Shown: piece by piece, positions 41,760 to 52,683 of the stretch
Layout: each line of letters opens with the position of its first letter
How positions within the stretch are numbered: position 1 is the first letter of the stretch
Source: Symbiodinium natans
Lineage: Eukaryota; Sar; Dinophyceae; Suessiales; Symbiodiniaceae
Length of the DNA stretch: 64,000 nt
Assembly: GCA_905221605.1 (NCBI GenBank)
Contig: CAJNDS010000324.1
Location: 368,140-432,139 of the forward strand
Direction of reading: 5' to 3'
Notes under the pieces: generated by a model
Told to the model about the DNA's origin: nothing
The model's input: the letters and a program-made list of their open reading frames with translations, nothing else
The model's database searches: none
Position numbers and translations under genes: made by a program

Positions 41760-42070
41760 GGCTTAGGGCTTAGGGCTTAGGGCTTAGGGCTTAGGGCTTA
41801 GGGCTTAGGGCGTAGGGCTTAGGGCTTAGGGCTTAGGGCTTAGGGCTTAGGGCTTAGGGCTTAGGGCTTAGGGCTTAGGGCTTAGGGCTTAGGGCTTAGG
41901 CTTAGGGCTGAGGGCTGAGGGCTGAGGGCTGAGGGCTGAGGGCTGAGGGCTGAGGGCTGAGGGCTGAGGGCTGAGGGCTGAGGGCTGAGGGCTGAGGGCT
42001 GAGGGTTTGCGGTTTGGGGTTTGGGGTTTGGGGTTTGGGGTTTGGGGTTTGGGGTTTGGGGTTTAGGGTT
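41760..42070. repeat. Three successive telomeric variants
   Basis: About twenty TTAGGGC units (41757-41908), then about fourteen TGAGGGC units (41909-42003), then about eight TTTGGGG units (42005-42062). The boundaries between variants are sharp. Confidence 0.92.
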
Positions 42071-42754
42071 CAGGGGCTTTCACAGGTCAAAATTTCAAAT
42101 TTTTTGGTACTTGCAGGCCTTCACCTGTCCTAAACCTCAAGGCAGGGGCACCCCCCCTCCACCCCTCCGCCTAAATCCGAGACCCTAAACCCTAACCCTA
42201 AAGGGGGGTTCATCGGGGTCTTGCAAGCAAACCGGGTTGGCTGGGTTTGAGACTAAACCCCTAACCCTAAACCCTTGTGAAATCTACCCTGAGTCACTCC
42301 CCTGTACAATAGGGCCGAGGTCGTATCTCCTACCCTTAAGTGTTTTCATAAGTGTATCTTCTACTGACTCCGCAGGCGCCTTGAGTTCAGGCCCAAGTAG
42401 GCCACGTAGTTGGACCGCGCAAACCCAGTCTCAAAACCCTAAACCCTAGGTTGGTTGGGTTTAGACTTTTGCTAGGAGACTTGCCGTGGATCTTGGGTGG
42501 CTGAACGCCTAACCGGGACAGGTTCCTCTAGGATCCAGGGTAGGCCCTTATTCCCTTTGTTCGGGTTTAGGCGCCCTTGTAAGCCCTTCAAACCAAAAAG
42601 GGCACCCTTTTTTTCCTAGGCTACTCCTGGCTCTAAGTCCTTGGGTTTATGGTTTCGGGTTTAGGGTTGTGCTTTGCCTTTGTGCGGTTTGGATTCATTC
42701 ACGGAGGATAGGTGCCTACTATGCTGCGTAAACCCTAAACCCTAAACCCTAAAC
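42071..42754. other. Spacer with scattered telomeric units
   Basis: Includes a 70-codon plus-strand frame (42237-42449) of doubtful value and the phrase GTAGGCCCTTATTCCCTTT shared with 48085. No gene is recognised. Confidence 0.45.
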
Positions 42755-44037
42755 TTGGGCAGGCCGCCAGGCAACTAATGACACCATCTCTTTACCGGAG
42801 ACACGCGGAGCTAAAAGCCATGTTTTCCACAAGGTTTTGGCTTTGTAAAGACAAGCTTTCCAAAAAAAAGGTTTATGTTTTCCACAAGGCTTTGGCTTTG
42901 AGAAGTCAAGCTTTCCACAAGGTTTTGGGCTTGAAAAAGCCATGTTTTCCACAAGGTTTTGGCGTTGAAAAGCCAAGCTTTCCACAAGGTTTTGGGCTTG
43001 AAAAAGCCATGTTTTCCACAAGGGTTTGGTCTTGAACAAGCCATGTTTTCCACAAGTTTTCCGCAAGTTTTCCACAAGTTTTCCGCAAGTTTTCCGCAAG
43101 TTTTCCGCAACATTTCCGCAACTTTTCCGCAGCTTTTCCGCAGCTTTTCCGTGCGGAAATGCTGCGGAAAAGTTGCGGAAATGTTGTGGAAAACTTGCGG
43201 AAAACTTGCAGAAAACTTGTGGGAAACTTGCGGAAAACTTGTGGAAAACTTGCGCAAAACTTGCGGAAAACTTGCGGAAAACTTTTGGAAATCTTGCGGA
43301 AAACTTGCGGAAAACTGGTGGAAAACTTACGGAAAACTTGCGGAAAAGTTGTGGAAAGGATGAAATTAGTTGTCCCCTCTTTACCACACCCACCTTTCCA
43401 CACACTTTTGCCTCCTGTCAGGTGGCGCCCGGGCTAGCGTGTCACAACCCCATGTTTCCCCTTTCCCCACTGCCTTATCCATACACACGTGCCTAGCATT
43501 CCGTGATCTCCGGGCTAAGTGTTCCGTGTGTCACGGCCACGTTTTTCGACATTTTCCAATGTTATCCACACACATATGCCTGGTGTTCGGCGGCCCCCAG
43601 GCTATGTTATCCACGTGTCACAGCCACTTGTGAGAAACGGCGCATGCCGTTCTAGACAAACCAGGCTTGGTGGAAAAAAACATGGCATTTGCATGTGGAA
43701 ACGGAGGCAATTTGCTGTGGAAAACCATGCTTTGGGACGTGGAAACAGAGGCCTTTTGCTGTGGAAAACCATGCTTTTGGATGTGGAAACAGAGGCCTTT
43801 TGCTACGTGGAAACAGAGGCCTTTTGCTGTGGACAACCATGCTTTTGGACGTGGAAAAGGCGGCCTTTTGCTGTGGAAAAGCATGCTTTTGGACGTGGAA
43901 AAGGAGGCTTTCGGACGTGGAAAGCTTGTGGAAACCCAGGCATGTGGACGTGGAAAACAACACCTTTGAAATTGTCCTTTCATTTGGTTTACATAAGGGG
44001 CCGAAAGTAAAAAATAGGTGCCGTGGGGCCTGCCCAA
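42755..44037. mobile_element. Foldback element with palindromic minisatellite
   Basis: The left end TTGGGCAGGCC (42755) and the right end GGCCTGCCCAA (to 44037) are exact 11-base inverted repeats, extending with mismatches to 23 bases. They sit inside CCCTAAA repeats on both sides. Contents: 34-base repeats of CATGTTTTCCACAAGG (42820-43045), 11-base TTTTCCGCAAG units turning at about 43148 into inverted units (to 43360), three ~85-base repeats (43385-43635), and TGGAAA-CATGCTTTTGGA repeats (43665-43960). Because 11 is not a multiple of three, all frames stay open; none is a credible protein. Confidence 0.65.
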
Positions 44038-44340
44038 CCCTAAACCCTAAACTAAACCCTAAACCCTAAACCCTAAACCCTAAACCCTAAACCCTAAACC
44101 CTAAACCCTAAGCCCTAAGCCCTAAACCCTAAACCCTAAACCCTAAACCCTAAACCTAAACCCTAAACCCTAAACCTTAAACCCTAAACCCTAAACCCTA
44201 AACCCTAAACCCTAAACCCTAGGCCCTAAACCCTAAACCCTAAACCCTAAACCCTAAACCCTAAACCCTAAACCCTAAACCCTAAACCCTAAACCCTAAA
44301 CCCTAAACCCTAAACCCAAATCCTAAACCTAAACCCCAAG
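44038..44340. repeat. Long CCCTAAA array
   Basis: About forty units with isolated variants (CCCTAAG, CCTAAA). It begins immediately at the end of the foldback element. Confidence 0.92.
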
Positions 44341-44900
44341 CCCTCAACCCGATGTACTTAAGTACCCCTAGGAAGCCTCAAGCGGAGGCAGTACTGTACT
44401 ACGGAGTATCAGGGCCACTATTGGACGCCCCTTCGACTAGCGTCAGGTTTTAGGATTTAGGGTTTGGGGTTTAGGGTTTAGGGTTTAGGGTTTACAGTTT
44501 ACGGTTTATTTAGGGTCTAGGGTGCAGGAGTTAACAGGAACTCCACAAACCCTCGGCTTTGGTTCCACGGCTGTTCAGGCCTTTGGATGAATGAATTTTC
44601 TCCAGGTGGGTAGTTTCCGCCGTTGAAGCCTCAGCCATCATAGGCCTTACCCTAAACCCTAAATCCCTAAACCCTGAACCCGGCCCCCGAAACCCAGGAT
44701 CCGTTTGTGAGCGCAAAAGGCACCCAGCGGGTATCTGCCCACCTGGATGATTACAAAATACACTTCGGGACACTGACGATCCGAAGAAATGGGGTCACGC
44801 AAAATCGCACCCAAACCATGAACCCCAAATCCAAAACCCTGAACCCTAAACGATGGAAGCCCTGAAGCCTGCACCCTAACCTTAAACCCTACACCCTACG
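44341..44900. other. Spacers and decayed telomeric units
   Basis: Unique sequence with TTTAGGG units at 44455-44515. Open minus-strand frames at 44531-44874 are interrupted by telomere-derived Gly/Phe/Arg text. One part reads GLNSRGTKAEG. No recognised gene. Confidence 0.4.
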
Positions 44901-45028
44901 TAATTAAACCCTAAACCCTAAACCCTAAACCCTAAACCCTAAACCCTAAACCCTAAACCCTAAACCCTAAACCCTAAACCCTAAACCCTAAACCCTAAAC
45001 CCTAAACCCTAAACCGTAAACCCAAGCC

Positions 45029-45130
45029 AAGAGACTTGAATTTTTAAGCACCCTCGGGCACCGTTCTGCAAACCGCACCAAAACAAACAAGGTTGTGAAG
45101 CGGGCTTGGGGATCAGGGTTTATCATTTAG
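45029..45130 (+). other. Probable exon fragment, unrecognised
   Basis: Thirty-three codons: KRLEFLSTLGHRSANRTKTN then KVVKRAWGSGFII and a stop from TTTAGGG. Basic and protein-like. Clean C-strand array on the left (44900-45022), G-strand on the right. Confidence 0.4.
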
Positions 45131-45595
45131 GGTTTAGGGTTTAGGGTTTAGGGTATTTTACCTTCCCTAAACCCAAAGACCCTAAAGGGTAAAGGACGAG
45201 TTGAGCTGTTTCTCGCGGGAGTGATGGAGTTTCCATTCATGTAGAAGGAAAAACGACCTGACTAAACCCTAAACCCATCTACCACATGCCCTAATTATGA
45301 ACATCTTTTGGATTATTGTGCTACAATGCGCTCAAGGGAGGGGGGGTGTCCAAACGTGACCTCGTAAGAGCTCCCTATAAGCTTCCCAACTACACCCTAA
45401 ACCCAAACCTCAAAGGACCCTACACCCACCTCTCTCATTAGGGTTTAGGTTTCTTGGGTATTCTGACATGAGGGAGCGGAGAATTTGAGCTCAGGAGTTA
45501 TAGCGTTTTGACACCAGAGACCAGAAGCCTAGATCCTTACTCCTAAATCCCAAAACCCTGAAAAAAAAGGTTTCGGGTTTAGGGTTTAGGGTTTA
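45131..45595. other. Unrecognised spacer with short telomeric stretches
   Basis: Unique sequence with TTTAGGG/CCCTAAA snippets near 45130, 45270, 45440 and 45575. No gene is recognised. Confidence 0.45.
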
Positions 45596-45700
45596 GCGTT
45601 CTTGGCACTTCGTTTTGGGGCTGAACGGTCGATGAGGGTGGAGATGGCAAGCCCGCTGCAAGTTCGTCTTCTTGATGGCGCTCTCGCCACGCTCCTGTTA
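45596..45700 (+). other. Probable exon fragment, unrecognised
   Basis: The frame reads AFLALRFGAERSMRVEMASP then LQVRLLDGALATLL. Alternating hydrophobic and charged residues. It lies between two G-strand blocks. No family. Confidence 0.37.
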
Positions 45701-45758
45701 GGTTTTAGGGTTTAGGGTTTAGGGTTTTAGGATTTTGATACAGTTGGACTCCTGACTG

Positions 45759-46165
45759 TTGCTGGGGTTTAGGGTCTCGGGTTTTAGGCTTGGGGGGTTT
45801 GGAGCCAGGAAAGGTTACAGTAGGCTGTCGGCTCATTTAGCTCAACAGAAAGCTCTGCCTGGAAAGGTGCTTTTGCGTCTTTTGGAATGTCAGTACACTG
45901 TGCACCTTGATCCCGCCCCCCCCGAAGAGGAATCCGACTGCATTAAACGACACGAATCCTGTCCAAGCCCCTCCTGCTGGCGTTGTGTTCCCGCCTTTTT
46001 CCTCTCCCATGAGGGTATTTACAGCATTTGCTGCCTCTGAAAATTCAGAAATGCTGCCATTTACCCTATTTGTTTTCAGAAATGCTGCCAGTCACAGTCT
46101 GTGCAGCCTCTGCATTGAGAAATGCTGCTACTTACAGAGCTTGCGACCGAACCAAAAGCCAAAAC
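45759..46165 (+). other. Open island with repeated AAATGCTGCC motif
   Basis: A plus-strand frame (45759-46040) includes KGYSRLSAHLAQQKALPGKV then LLRLLECQYTVHLDPAP, which is protein-like. Downstream, GAAATGCTGCCA-type sequence recurs three times (46048, 46079, 46118), an old ~35-base tandem repeat. No family is recognised. Confidence 0.3.
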
Positions 46166-46225
46166 CGAGCCGCACCTTTGCAAGGGAACACGGCCGAGCC
46201 ACACAAAATGCAAACCCTCCGCACA
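46165..46225. repeat. Solo end related to the satellite cassette
   Basis: GAGCCGCACCTTTGCAAGGG, then ACACGGCCGAGCCACACA and CCCTCCGC match the inverted ends at 14994-15048 and 17122-17190. No satellite accompanies it. It could be a remnant or a solo terminal repeat. Confidence 0.6.
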
Positions 46226-46372
46226 TTCAGGGCTTACAGTTTAGGGTTCAGGGCTTAGGATTTAGGGTTTAGGGTTTAGGGTTTAGGGTTTAGGGTTTAG
46301 GGGCTTTCGAGTTTGGGTTGTGGAAACACCGCCATAGACCCAGAAGACCTTCGTGTTTCACAGCCGGCACCC

Positions 46373-46650
46373 AAACCCTAAACCCTAAACCCTAAACCCT
46401 AAACCCTAAACCCTAAACCCTAAACCCTAAACCCTAAACCCTAAACCCTAAACCCTAAACCCTAAACCCTAAACCCTAAACCCTACACCTAAACCCTAAA
46501 CCCTAAACCCTAAACCCTAAACCCTAAACCCTAAACCCTAAACCCTAAACCCTAAACCCTAAACCCTAAACCCTAAACCCTAAACCCTAAACCCTAAACC
46601 CTAAACCCTAAACCCTAACCCTAAACCCTAAACCCTAAACCCTAAACCCT
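46373..46650. repeat. Long CCCTAAA array
   Basis: Nearly 40 units with only two variant units, among the longest clean arrays here. Confidence 0.93.
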
Positions 46651-46741
46651 ACTCCACCTAGCAGCTTTGTATGACAAGGCAATTGAGCGCATGCTTCGGA
46701 TTGATGCCGTGGAGGTGTATGGTTTTCGTGGGATGGGTTAG
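46649..46741 (+). other. Probable exon fragment, unrecognised
   Basis: Thirty codons: LLHLAALYDKAIERMLRIDA then VEVYGFRGMG and a stop from TTAGGG. This is a clear helix-like segment followed by a strand-like segment. C-strand array left, G-strand units right. Confidence 0.42.
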
Positions 46742-46789
46742 GGTATAGTTGGGGCTCCGCTTTGGGCGTCAGCTGCTAACCCTAAACCC

Positions 46790-46928
46790 TACAGCCTAAA
46801 CCCTGAACCCTGAACCCTGAACCGTAAACCCTAAACCCTAAACCCTAAACCCTAAACCCTAAACCCTAAACCCTAAACCCTAAACCCTAAACCCTAAACC
46901 CTAAACCCTAAACCCTAAACCCTAAACC
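46790..46928. repeat. CCCTGAA/CCCTAAA array
   Basis: Short CCCTGAA patch followed by clean CCCTAAA. Confidence 0.9.
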
Positions 46929-47640
46929 TACATGCACTTTAAGGGCTGGGAGCCTTCGCAAGATGGCGGCAGCTCTTCGGGAGTGTGAACCATAGCAGAG
47001 TGCCGAACGTGTACTCGCAGATCGACTTCAGACATTGCAGAAGCCAGTGTATAGTATAGGGGGTCCCCTTAGGGTCCCTTTATAATTATGCTATACATCA
47101 GGAATAACCCCTAAAACCGATAGGGGGGTTCACGTGCGTTCAACCGTCGTGCTGACTCCGGGGGGCATCGGCGTAGCATAGTGCATCACAGCCGCTTGAT
47201 TCCTCAGCTCTCAGCCCTATAACCCTAAACCTAAACCCTAAACCCTTATCCCTATAGAAACCCTAAACCCTGACCTTCAACCTAGCAGCTGACGCCGACT
47301 GGCAGTCTGTTAAGCTGTTCTTGACCCTAAACCCTATAACCCCCTAAACCCTAAACCCAGAAATTTTGGGCGGATTGGCAATCAGCGTTAAAGGTCTTTG
47401 TGCTCTAATCTAATCCTTATACGGGCAGTTCTCTAAATTAGGGCCCCTTTGTGGGCTCTACATATCGTGCGACACGCCTGCGATAAGAACCCAAAAGAGA
47501 CCCTATTTTTTTCAGAACTACCCATACAGCCTTAACCCAACAAAAGGAAGCGATGTTAGAAGGTGATGTTATACAGTAGAATTACAGGGCTGAGGAAAGT
47601 CTTGGGCTTAGGGTACAGAGCTCCTCCCACATGCCACTCT
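46929..47640. other. Unique region, one weak coding island
   Basis: At 46980-47050 one frame reads VNHSRVPNVYSQIDFRHCRS then QCIV. The rest, with scattered CCCTAAA near 47220 and 47330, has no recognised gene. Confidence 0.3.
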
Positions 47641-47800
47641 CCGCTGTTTTTCCCTAAGCCTCAAGCCCCAAGCCCCAAGCCCCAAGCCCTAAGCCCTAAG
47701 CCCTAAACCCTAAACCCTAAACCCTAAACCCTAAACCCTAAACCCTAAACCCTAAACCCTAAACCCTAAACCCCTAAACCCCTAAACCCCTAAACCCTAC
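47640..47800. repeat. CCCCAAG to CCCTAAG to CCCTAAA gradient
   Basis: Blocks of CCCCAAG, then CCCTAAG, then CCCTAAA, then CCCCTAAA follow each other with sharp borders. Confidence 0.88.
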
Positions 47801-48112
47801 TCCCTCAACTTGCAATATCTGCCGACGATGGCGGCTTGGGCCCCTCCTGCCGAGCAAAGACCTTCTAAATGGTCAGGGCACTTAAGGCAGAGACACCTCA
47901 GAGGCCCCCTTAGTAGCTGAGTGAGTACACTTAATACACTTATTTTGGGATACTAGAATCCCCTGTAGAACTGAAACTTTGGGCTTATGAACTCAGCAAC
48001 TAAGCCCCGCTGCCACTGAGACCATGCGACTGAGCAGGCGCGCTCGCTCTGCGGCACTAATTCACAAAGTCCTAGGACCCAGAGTAGGCCCTTATTCCCT
48101 TTTTTAAAGTTT

Positions 48113-48512
48113 AGGTTTTCTGGCTTGGGGTTTGTAAAAATAGGGTCTAGGGATAAATGCACTCAAACTTCTTGCGAATCTTGGCCCAAACCCTCTTGGC
48201 CTGGCTCGACTTGCGTATACTTGAACCCTAAACCCTGAATCCTGACCCCTCAACCCTAACCCTTCAACCCTGGGTTGCGCTCTAGACACCCTAAACCGTT
48301 TAATTATAGCCAAGATAAACCTTTTACAGCCATTTACAGCTAGGAACAACCCACTGCAACAGGGTTTGGGGTTGAGAGTTTAGGGTTTAGGGTTTAGGTT
48401 TTGGGGATAAGGGGGCCTTCTGTTTTTTGAGCTCCTTGCAGACCCTCGACATCTTGAGAAGCTTGGATTCCTTGACCCCAAGACCCGAAACCCTAGACCC
48501 TAGACCCTCAGC
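48113..48512. repeat. ~400-bp duplication, copy 1
   Basis: Shares TTTTCTGGCTTGGGGTTTGT and most of the next 390 bases with 48898-49300, including GCACTCAAACTTCTTGCGAA and GAGCTCCTTGCAGACCCTCG. The segment between 48300 and 48355 differs more. No gene is recognised. Confidence 0.85.
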
Positions 48513-48519
48513 CCTAACC

Positions 48520-48830
48520 TAAACCCTAAACCCTAAGCCCTAAACCCTAAACCCTAAACCCTAAACCCTAAACCCTAAACCCTAAACCCTAAACCCTAAA
48601 CCCTAAACCCCTTTTCATTCCTAGCCTACTCTTGGGTTTAGAGTCTATAGAGTCTCGAGTCTGAAGCTGAAGGAAACAAGACACCGGAGCGAAAAGACAC
48701 GCTTGGCAGCCCTGAGTTGAGAGGTTTCTAGGGTTGAGAGGTTTAGGGTTTAGGGTTTAGGGTTTAGGGTTTAGGGTTTAGGGTTTAGGGTTTAGGGTTT
48801 AGGGTTTAGGGTTTAGGGTTTAGGGTTTAA
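48520..48830. repeat. C-strand then G-strand telomeric arrays
   Basis: CCCTAAA at 48520-48610, 130 bases of spacer, TTTAGGG at 48740-48830. They separate the two copies of the 400-bp duplication. Confidence 0.9.
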
Positions 48831-48897
48831 GGTTTGAATGGGTTTGTGCTCAACTTCCCTGGTCAGTGTTGGCCTTGTTCGACCTGCAATTCAGTGG

Positions 48898-49300
48898 TTT
48901 TCTGGCTTGGGGTTTGTAAAAATAGGGTCTAGGGATAAACGCACTCAAACTTCTTGCGAATCTTGGCCCAAACCCTCTTGGCCTGGCTCGACTTGCGTAT
49001 ACTTGAACCCTGGTCCCTGAATCCTGGCCCCTCAACGCTAACCCTTCAACCCTAACCCTTCAACCCTGGGTTGCGCTCTAGACACCCTAAACCTTCCACA
49101 GCTAAGATGGGCCTTTTGCAGCTAAGAAAAGCAAACCACTGCAACAGGGTTTGGGGATTAGAGTTTAGGGCTTAGGTTTTGGGGATAAGGGGGCCTTTTG
49201 TTTTTTGAGCTCCTTGCAGACCCTCGACATCTTGAGAAGCTTGGATGCCTTGACCCCAAGACCCGAAACCCCAGACCCTAGACCCTAGACCCTCAACCCT
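48898..49300. repeat. ~400-bp duplication, copy 2
   Basis: See copy 1 at 48113. Same orientation, 785 bases apart. Confidence 0.85.
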
Positions 49301-49335
49301 CAGCCCTCAGCCCTCAGCCCTCAAGCCCTCAAGCC

Positions 49336-49388
<53 letters not shown>

Positions 49389-50620
49389 ACCCTAAACCCT
49401 AAACCCTAAACCCTAAACCCTAAACCCTAAACCCTAGCCCTAAATCCTGAACCTTAGCCCTAAACTTCAATCCCTAAACCCTGAGCCCTGAACCTTAAAC
49501 TCAAACCCGAAACCGTAGACCCTGTAACCTTTAACTCTTATATTGGTTGGTGATCTCTTTTAGTAGGGCTTCTGTTTTGCAGGGTGTTCTTATTAGCGTA
49601 TCTAGAGGTTCTGTTAAGGCATAAGGGTAACTTATACAGAGGCCACTGGCCTTCACTATCTTTAACCCTAAACACTAAACCCTAAACCCTAAACGCTAAA
49701 CCCTAAACCCTACACCCCCAGCCCCAAACCCTAAACCCTAAGCCCCACACCCTAAACCCTAAACCCTAAGCTCCAAACCCTAAACCCTAAAGCCCTGAAG
49801 CCCCTAAACCCTTGACCTGAATACCCTACAGGCAGGTCCCTAACCTCCCAGACCCTGGGGGCATGCAATGAGTAGATGCCGCTAAGGGTTCCTAGGAATA
49901 ACCCAATAGGGTACTAGTTGGGGGGCTCTACTTTTTGGATCCTCCCTGTGGTCTGGGCTAGGGTCCCTGACTGTTTTAGTCTCGGCTTGGGCGACCAGGG
50001 GTTCGAGGTTTCGTGGGGTCTTTGAAGGCTGTTAAGGGTTTAGAGTTTAGGGCTTTGGGTTTCGGGTTTAGGGTTTAGGGGGTTTAGGGTTCAGAGGTTT
50101 AGGGCTTCAGGGGTTTAGGGCTTTAGGGGGTCTAAGGCTTCAGGGGTTTAGGGCTTCAGGGGTTTATGTCGGGTCTAGGGGCTTTTGCTCCTTGTGGTGC
50201 TTTGCTTGGCAGATTGGCTGCAGCCGCTGCTGTTTGCTCGTCTCTCGGCGTCATGTCACACCCCCATCACCCTAAAGCCCCCACCCTACCTTAACGCTTC
50301 GCCCTTGACCCTGAACCCCAAACCCTAAACCCTAAACGCCAAACCCCAAACCCCAAACGCTAACCCCTAAACCCCAAGCGCCCCACCCCCCCCCCCCCCC
50401 CCGCCTCAAGCCATGAACCCCAGAGTTGCCACGACACGAAAGTCATGTCGCTTGTACGTCTGCTCATGGTTGCCAGACTCTTTTGTTCGATTTAGGATTT
50501 AGGGTTGAGTTTAGGGTTTAGGGTTTAGGGTTCAAGTTCCAGGGTTTAGAGTTTAGGGTTTAACTAGGGGTGTATACCCATCCGAAAACTCTGAATCCTT
50601 CGCCCTCGTCCGGTCCTAGG
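49300..50620. repeat. Telomeric variants and unrecognised spacers
   Basis: CCCTCAA patch (49300-49392), CCCTAAA (49392-49430), degenerate units to 49800, then mostly unique G/T-rich spacer with TTTAGGG fragments, a C-run at 50388-50402, and short repeats near 50500. No gene is recognised in these 1.3 kb. Confidence 0.6.
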
Positions 50621-51470
50621 CCCCAAAGCCTGGTGGTAGCAGCAGCCCGCGCAAGCTCTTTCTACTGCCTTGGGTTTAGGGTTTAGGGTTTAGGGTTTAG
50701 GGTTTCGGGTTTCGGGTTTCGGGTTCCCTTCTATCCTACTTCTAAGGGTTTAGGGTTTAGGGTTTAGGGTTTAGGGTTTAGGGTTTAGGGTTTAGGGTTT
50801 AGGGTTATAGCCTCAAGCCCCCTACCCCCTAGACACATCATCTTTCAGAGACTCAACATCCTAAACCCTAAACCCTAAACCCTAAACCCTAAACCCTAAA
50901 CCCTAAACCCTAAACCCTAAACCCTAAACCCTAAACCCTAAACCCTAAACCCTAAACCCTGAACCCTGAACCCTGAACCCTGCACCCTGAAGCAGACAGG
51001 CAGCCCTAAACCCAAAGCCAGCATCATATTTTCGCGAAAACCCTAACTTGGAAGCCCTTTTGACTTAGCAAGTAAGGTTAGCAAGTTGGGTTAGGAGAAT
51101 TACTAAAGGGTTTCTGGGGGATACTGGCCCCAAGCCCTAAATCCTAAACCCTGAATCCTAAACCCTAAATCCTAAACCCTTAATCCTAAGCCCTAAATCC
51201 TAAACCCTGAACCCTAAACCCTAAACCCTAAATCCTAAACCCTAAACCCTAAAACCTAAACCCTAGACCCTAAGCCCTCGCCCAGGGCTTTGTGCCGCGG
51301 TGCCCGCCACTACTGGGCCCTGGCAGTTGCCGGAGGTCGTCGAGCTCAAATGTTTCCAACGAGTTGCGGTTTAGGGTTTAGGGTTTAGGGTTTAGGGTTT
51401 AGGGTTTAGGGCTTAGGGCTTAGGGTTTAGGGTTTAGGGTTTAGGGTTTAGGGTTTAGGGTGAAACCTAA
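50621..51470. repeat. Telomeric arrays with short open islands
   Basis: G-strand at 50670-50705 and 50740-50810, C-strand at 50860-50985, ATCCTAAACCCT-type units at 51135-51250, G-strand at 51366-51465. The island near 50632 reads VVAAARASSFYCLGF. The island 51288-51365 reads AQGFVPRCPPLLGPGSCRRS. Both are weak. Confidence 0.6.
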
Positions 51471-51494
51471 ACCCGAAGCCGTAAATTTGTTCAG

Positions 51495-51546
51495 GGCATC
51501 AGGCTGGTTGAAGCTGTGCGGGCCACTGCTGAACAAGAGCTTGCAG
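51495..51546 (+). other. Candidate internal exon
   Basis: Preceded by TTTGTTCAG and followed by CAG-GTGTGAGC, a plausible acceptor and donor. Reads GIRLVEAVRATAEQELA, with the upstream frame also open (KFVQ). Composition is strongly coding-like. Confidence 0.38.
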
Positions 51547-51877
51547 GTGTGAGCATCTTCATCTTGTTCTAGTTTCATAGTGTTAAATTTGTATAGATTA
51601 TATAAGCACTCCCATATATAAAAAATAGGTATTCGGCAAATTCTGCATTAAGTTAATTGTTTGTATACTATGTGTGTATATATATACGCATTTTACACAT
51701 CAAATGTTCATACCTTATTATATATATATATATAAATCATACATCATATACTGCAAGTGTATGTGTATATATATATATGAATCTATGCATATATATATAG
51801 CTATATATTCACATTTTGGGTTTAGGGTGTAGGGTTTAGGGTGCAGGGTTCACGTTCTTCAACGGTAATCGTTGCAG
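51547..51877. other. AT-rich candidate intron with (TA)n
   Basis: Starts GTGTGAGC and ends GTTGCAG. Contains several (TA)n tracts and a short TTTAGGG/GTGCAGGG stretch just before the acceptor. The AT-rich composition contrasts with the flanking open segments. Confidence 0.3.
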
Positions 51878-52030
51878 TATGAAAAATTCCCATACAGCTT
51901 CACAGGGAAAGATTCCGAAGACCTTGTCCATCACGGTGCAGGTCCATCTTTTTTTGCATGGACACGCACCTGAACATGAGATGTTTTTCAAAGTTTCTCA
52001 GCTACATGCGGATATACGGCCATCTGTTTG
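51878..52030 (+). other. Candidate internal exon with consensus donor
   Basis: Begins after GTTGCAG and ends at TTTG-GTGAGTACC, a textbook 5' splice site. The frame from the ATG at 51879 reads MKNSHTASQGKIPKTLSITV then QVHLFLHGHAPEHEMFFKVS and QLHADIRPSV. A second frame beginning YEKFPYSFTGKDSEDLVHHG is also plausible. Unrecognised protein. Confidence 0.42.
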
Positions 52031-52034
52031 GTGA

Positions 52035-52680
52035 GTACCTTTCCTGTAAATCCTCGTCGTTCAGACCAATAAATGCTTTTGACTGTTCCATTGGATTTGT
52101 TTTTGTTCCGGATGATTTGATGACTGCGATGGGTTGCTTGCACGTCAGGGGCCTATGGTTCAGGGAAGCCGTTCAACCCCCAAAACTACCCAAAACCTGA
52201 AACCTCTGCAGCTTCCATGCAGGTTGCACCATGCGAAGCTCTTGGGGACATCTCGCAGTATCTCCCCAGGCAGGGTTTAGGTTTTGCGGGTTCAGGCTTC
52301 CTCTGATTCTCCTTTTAGGTGCTTGGAAAACCGGCCATACCCTGTACTCCCCTCATTTCCCCGTGTAGAGTTTAGGGCCTGAAAGGCCTTAGATCCCTTG
52401 TAGACCCAACCCTGCAGCCGAAGACCTCTCTTACATACTTTTTTTGGTTTTGACTATGTGTATTTTCACATTTTCATTTCCCTACCCATAGCATTCATTA
52501 TAGGTTCTGTGTTTCCGGGTCATTCGGCCACCAGTCTTTGTCAAACTGCGCTCAGCCGGGACGGGGTTTAGGATGAAGGGCCTGGGCCTTTGGGTTTAGG
52601 GTTTAGGGTTTAGGGTTTGGGGTTTGGGGTTTAGGGTTTAGGGTTTAGGGTGCAGGGCCTGGGTTTTTGGGTGTAGGGTG
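52035..52680. other. Unique region, no recognised gene
   Basis: A frame from 51958 stays open to 52200 but changes character after the candidate donor site. The rest has short telomeric stretches at 52590-52650. Confidence 0.4.
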
Positions 52681-52683
52681 CAG

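Noticed and set aside
42749-43496. Frames of 130-218 codons rich in Phe, Ser, Lys and Asn
   Set aside because: Readings of the 11-base and 34-base repeats in the foldback element.
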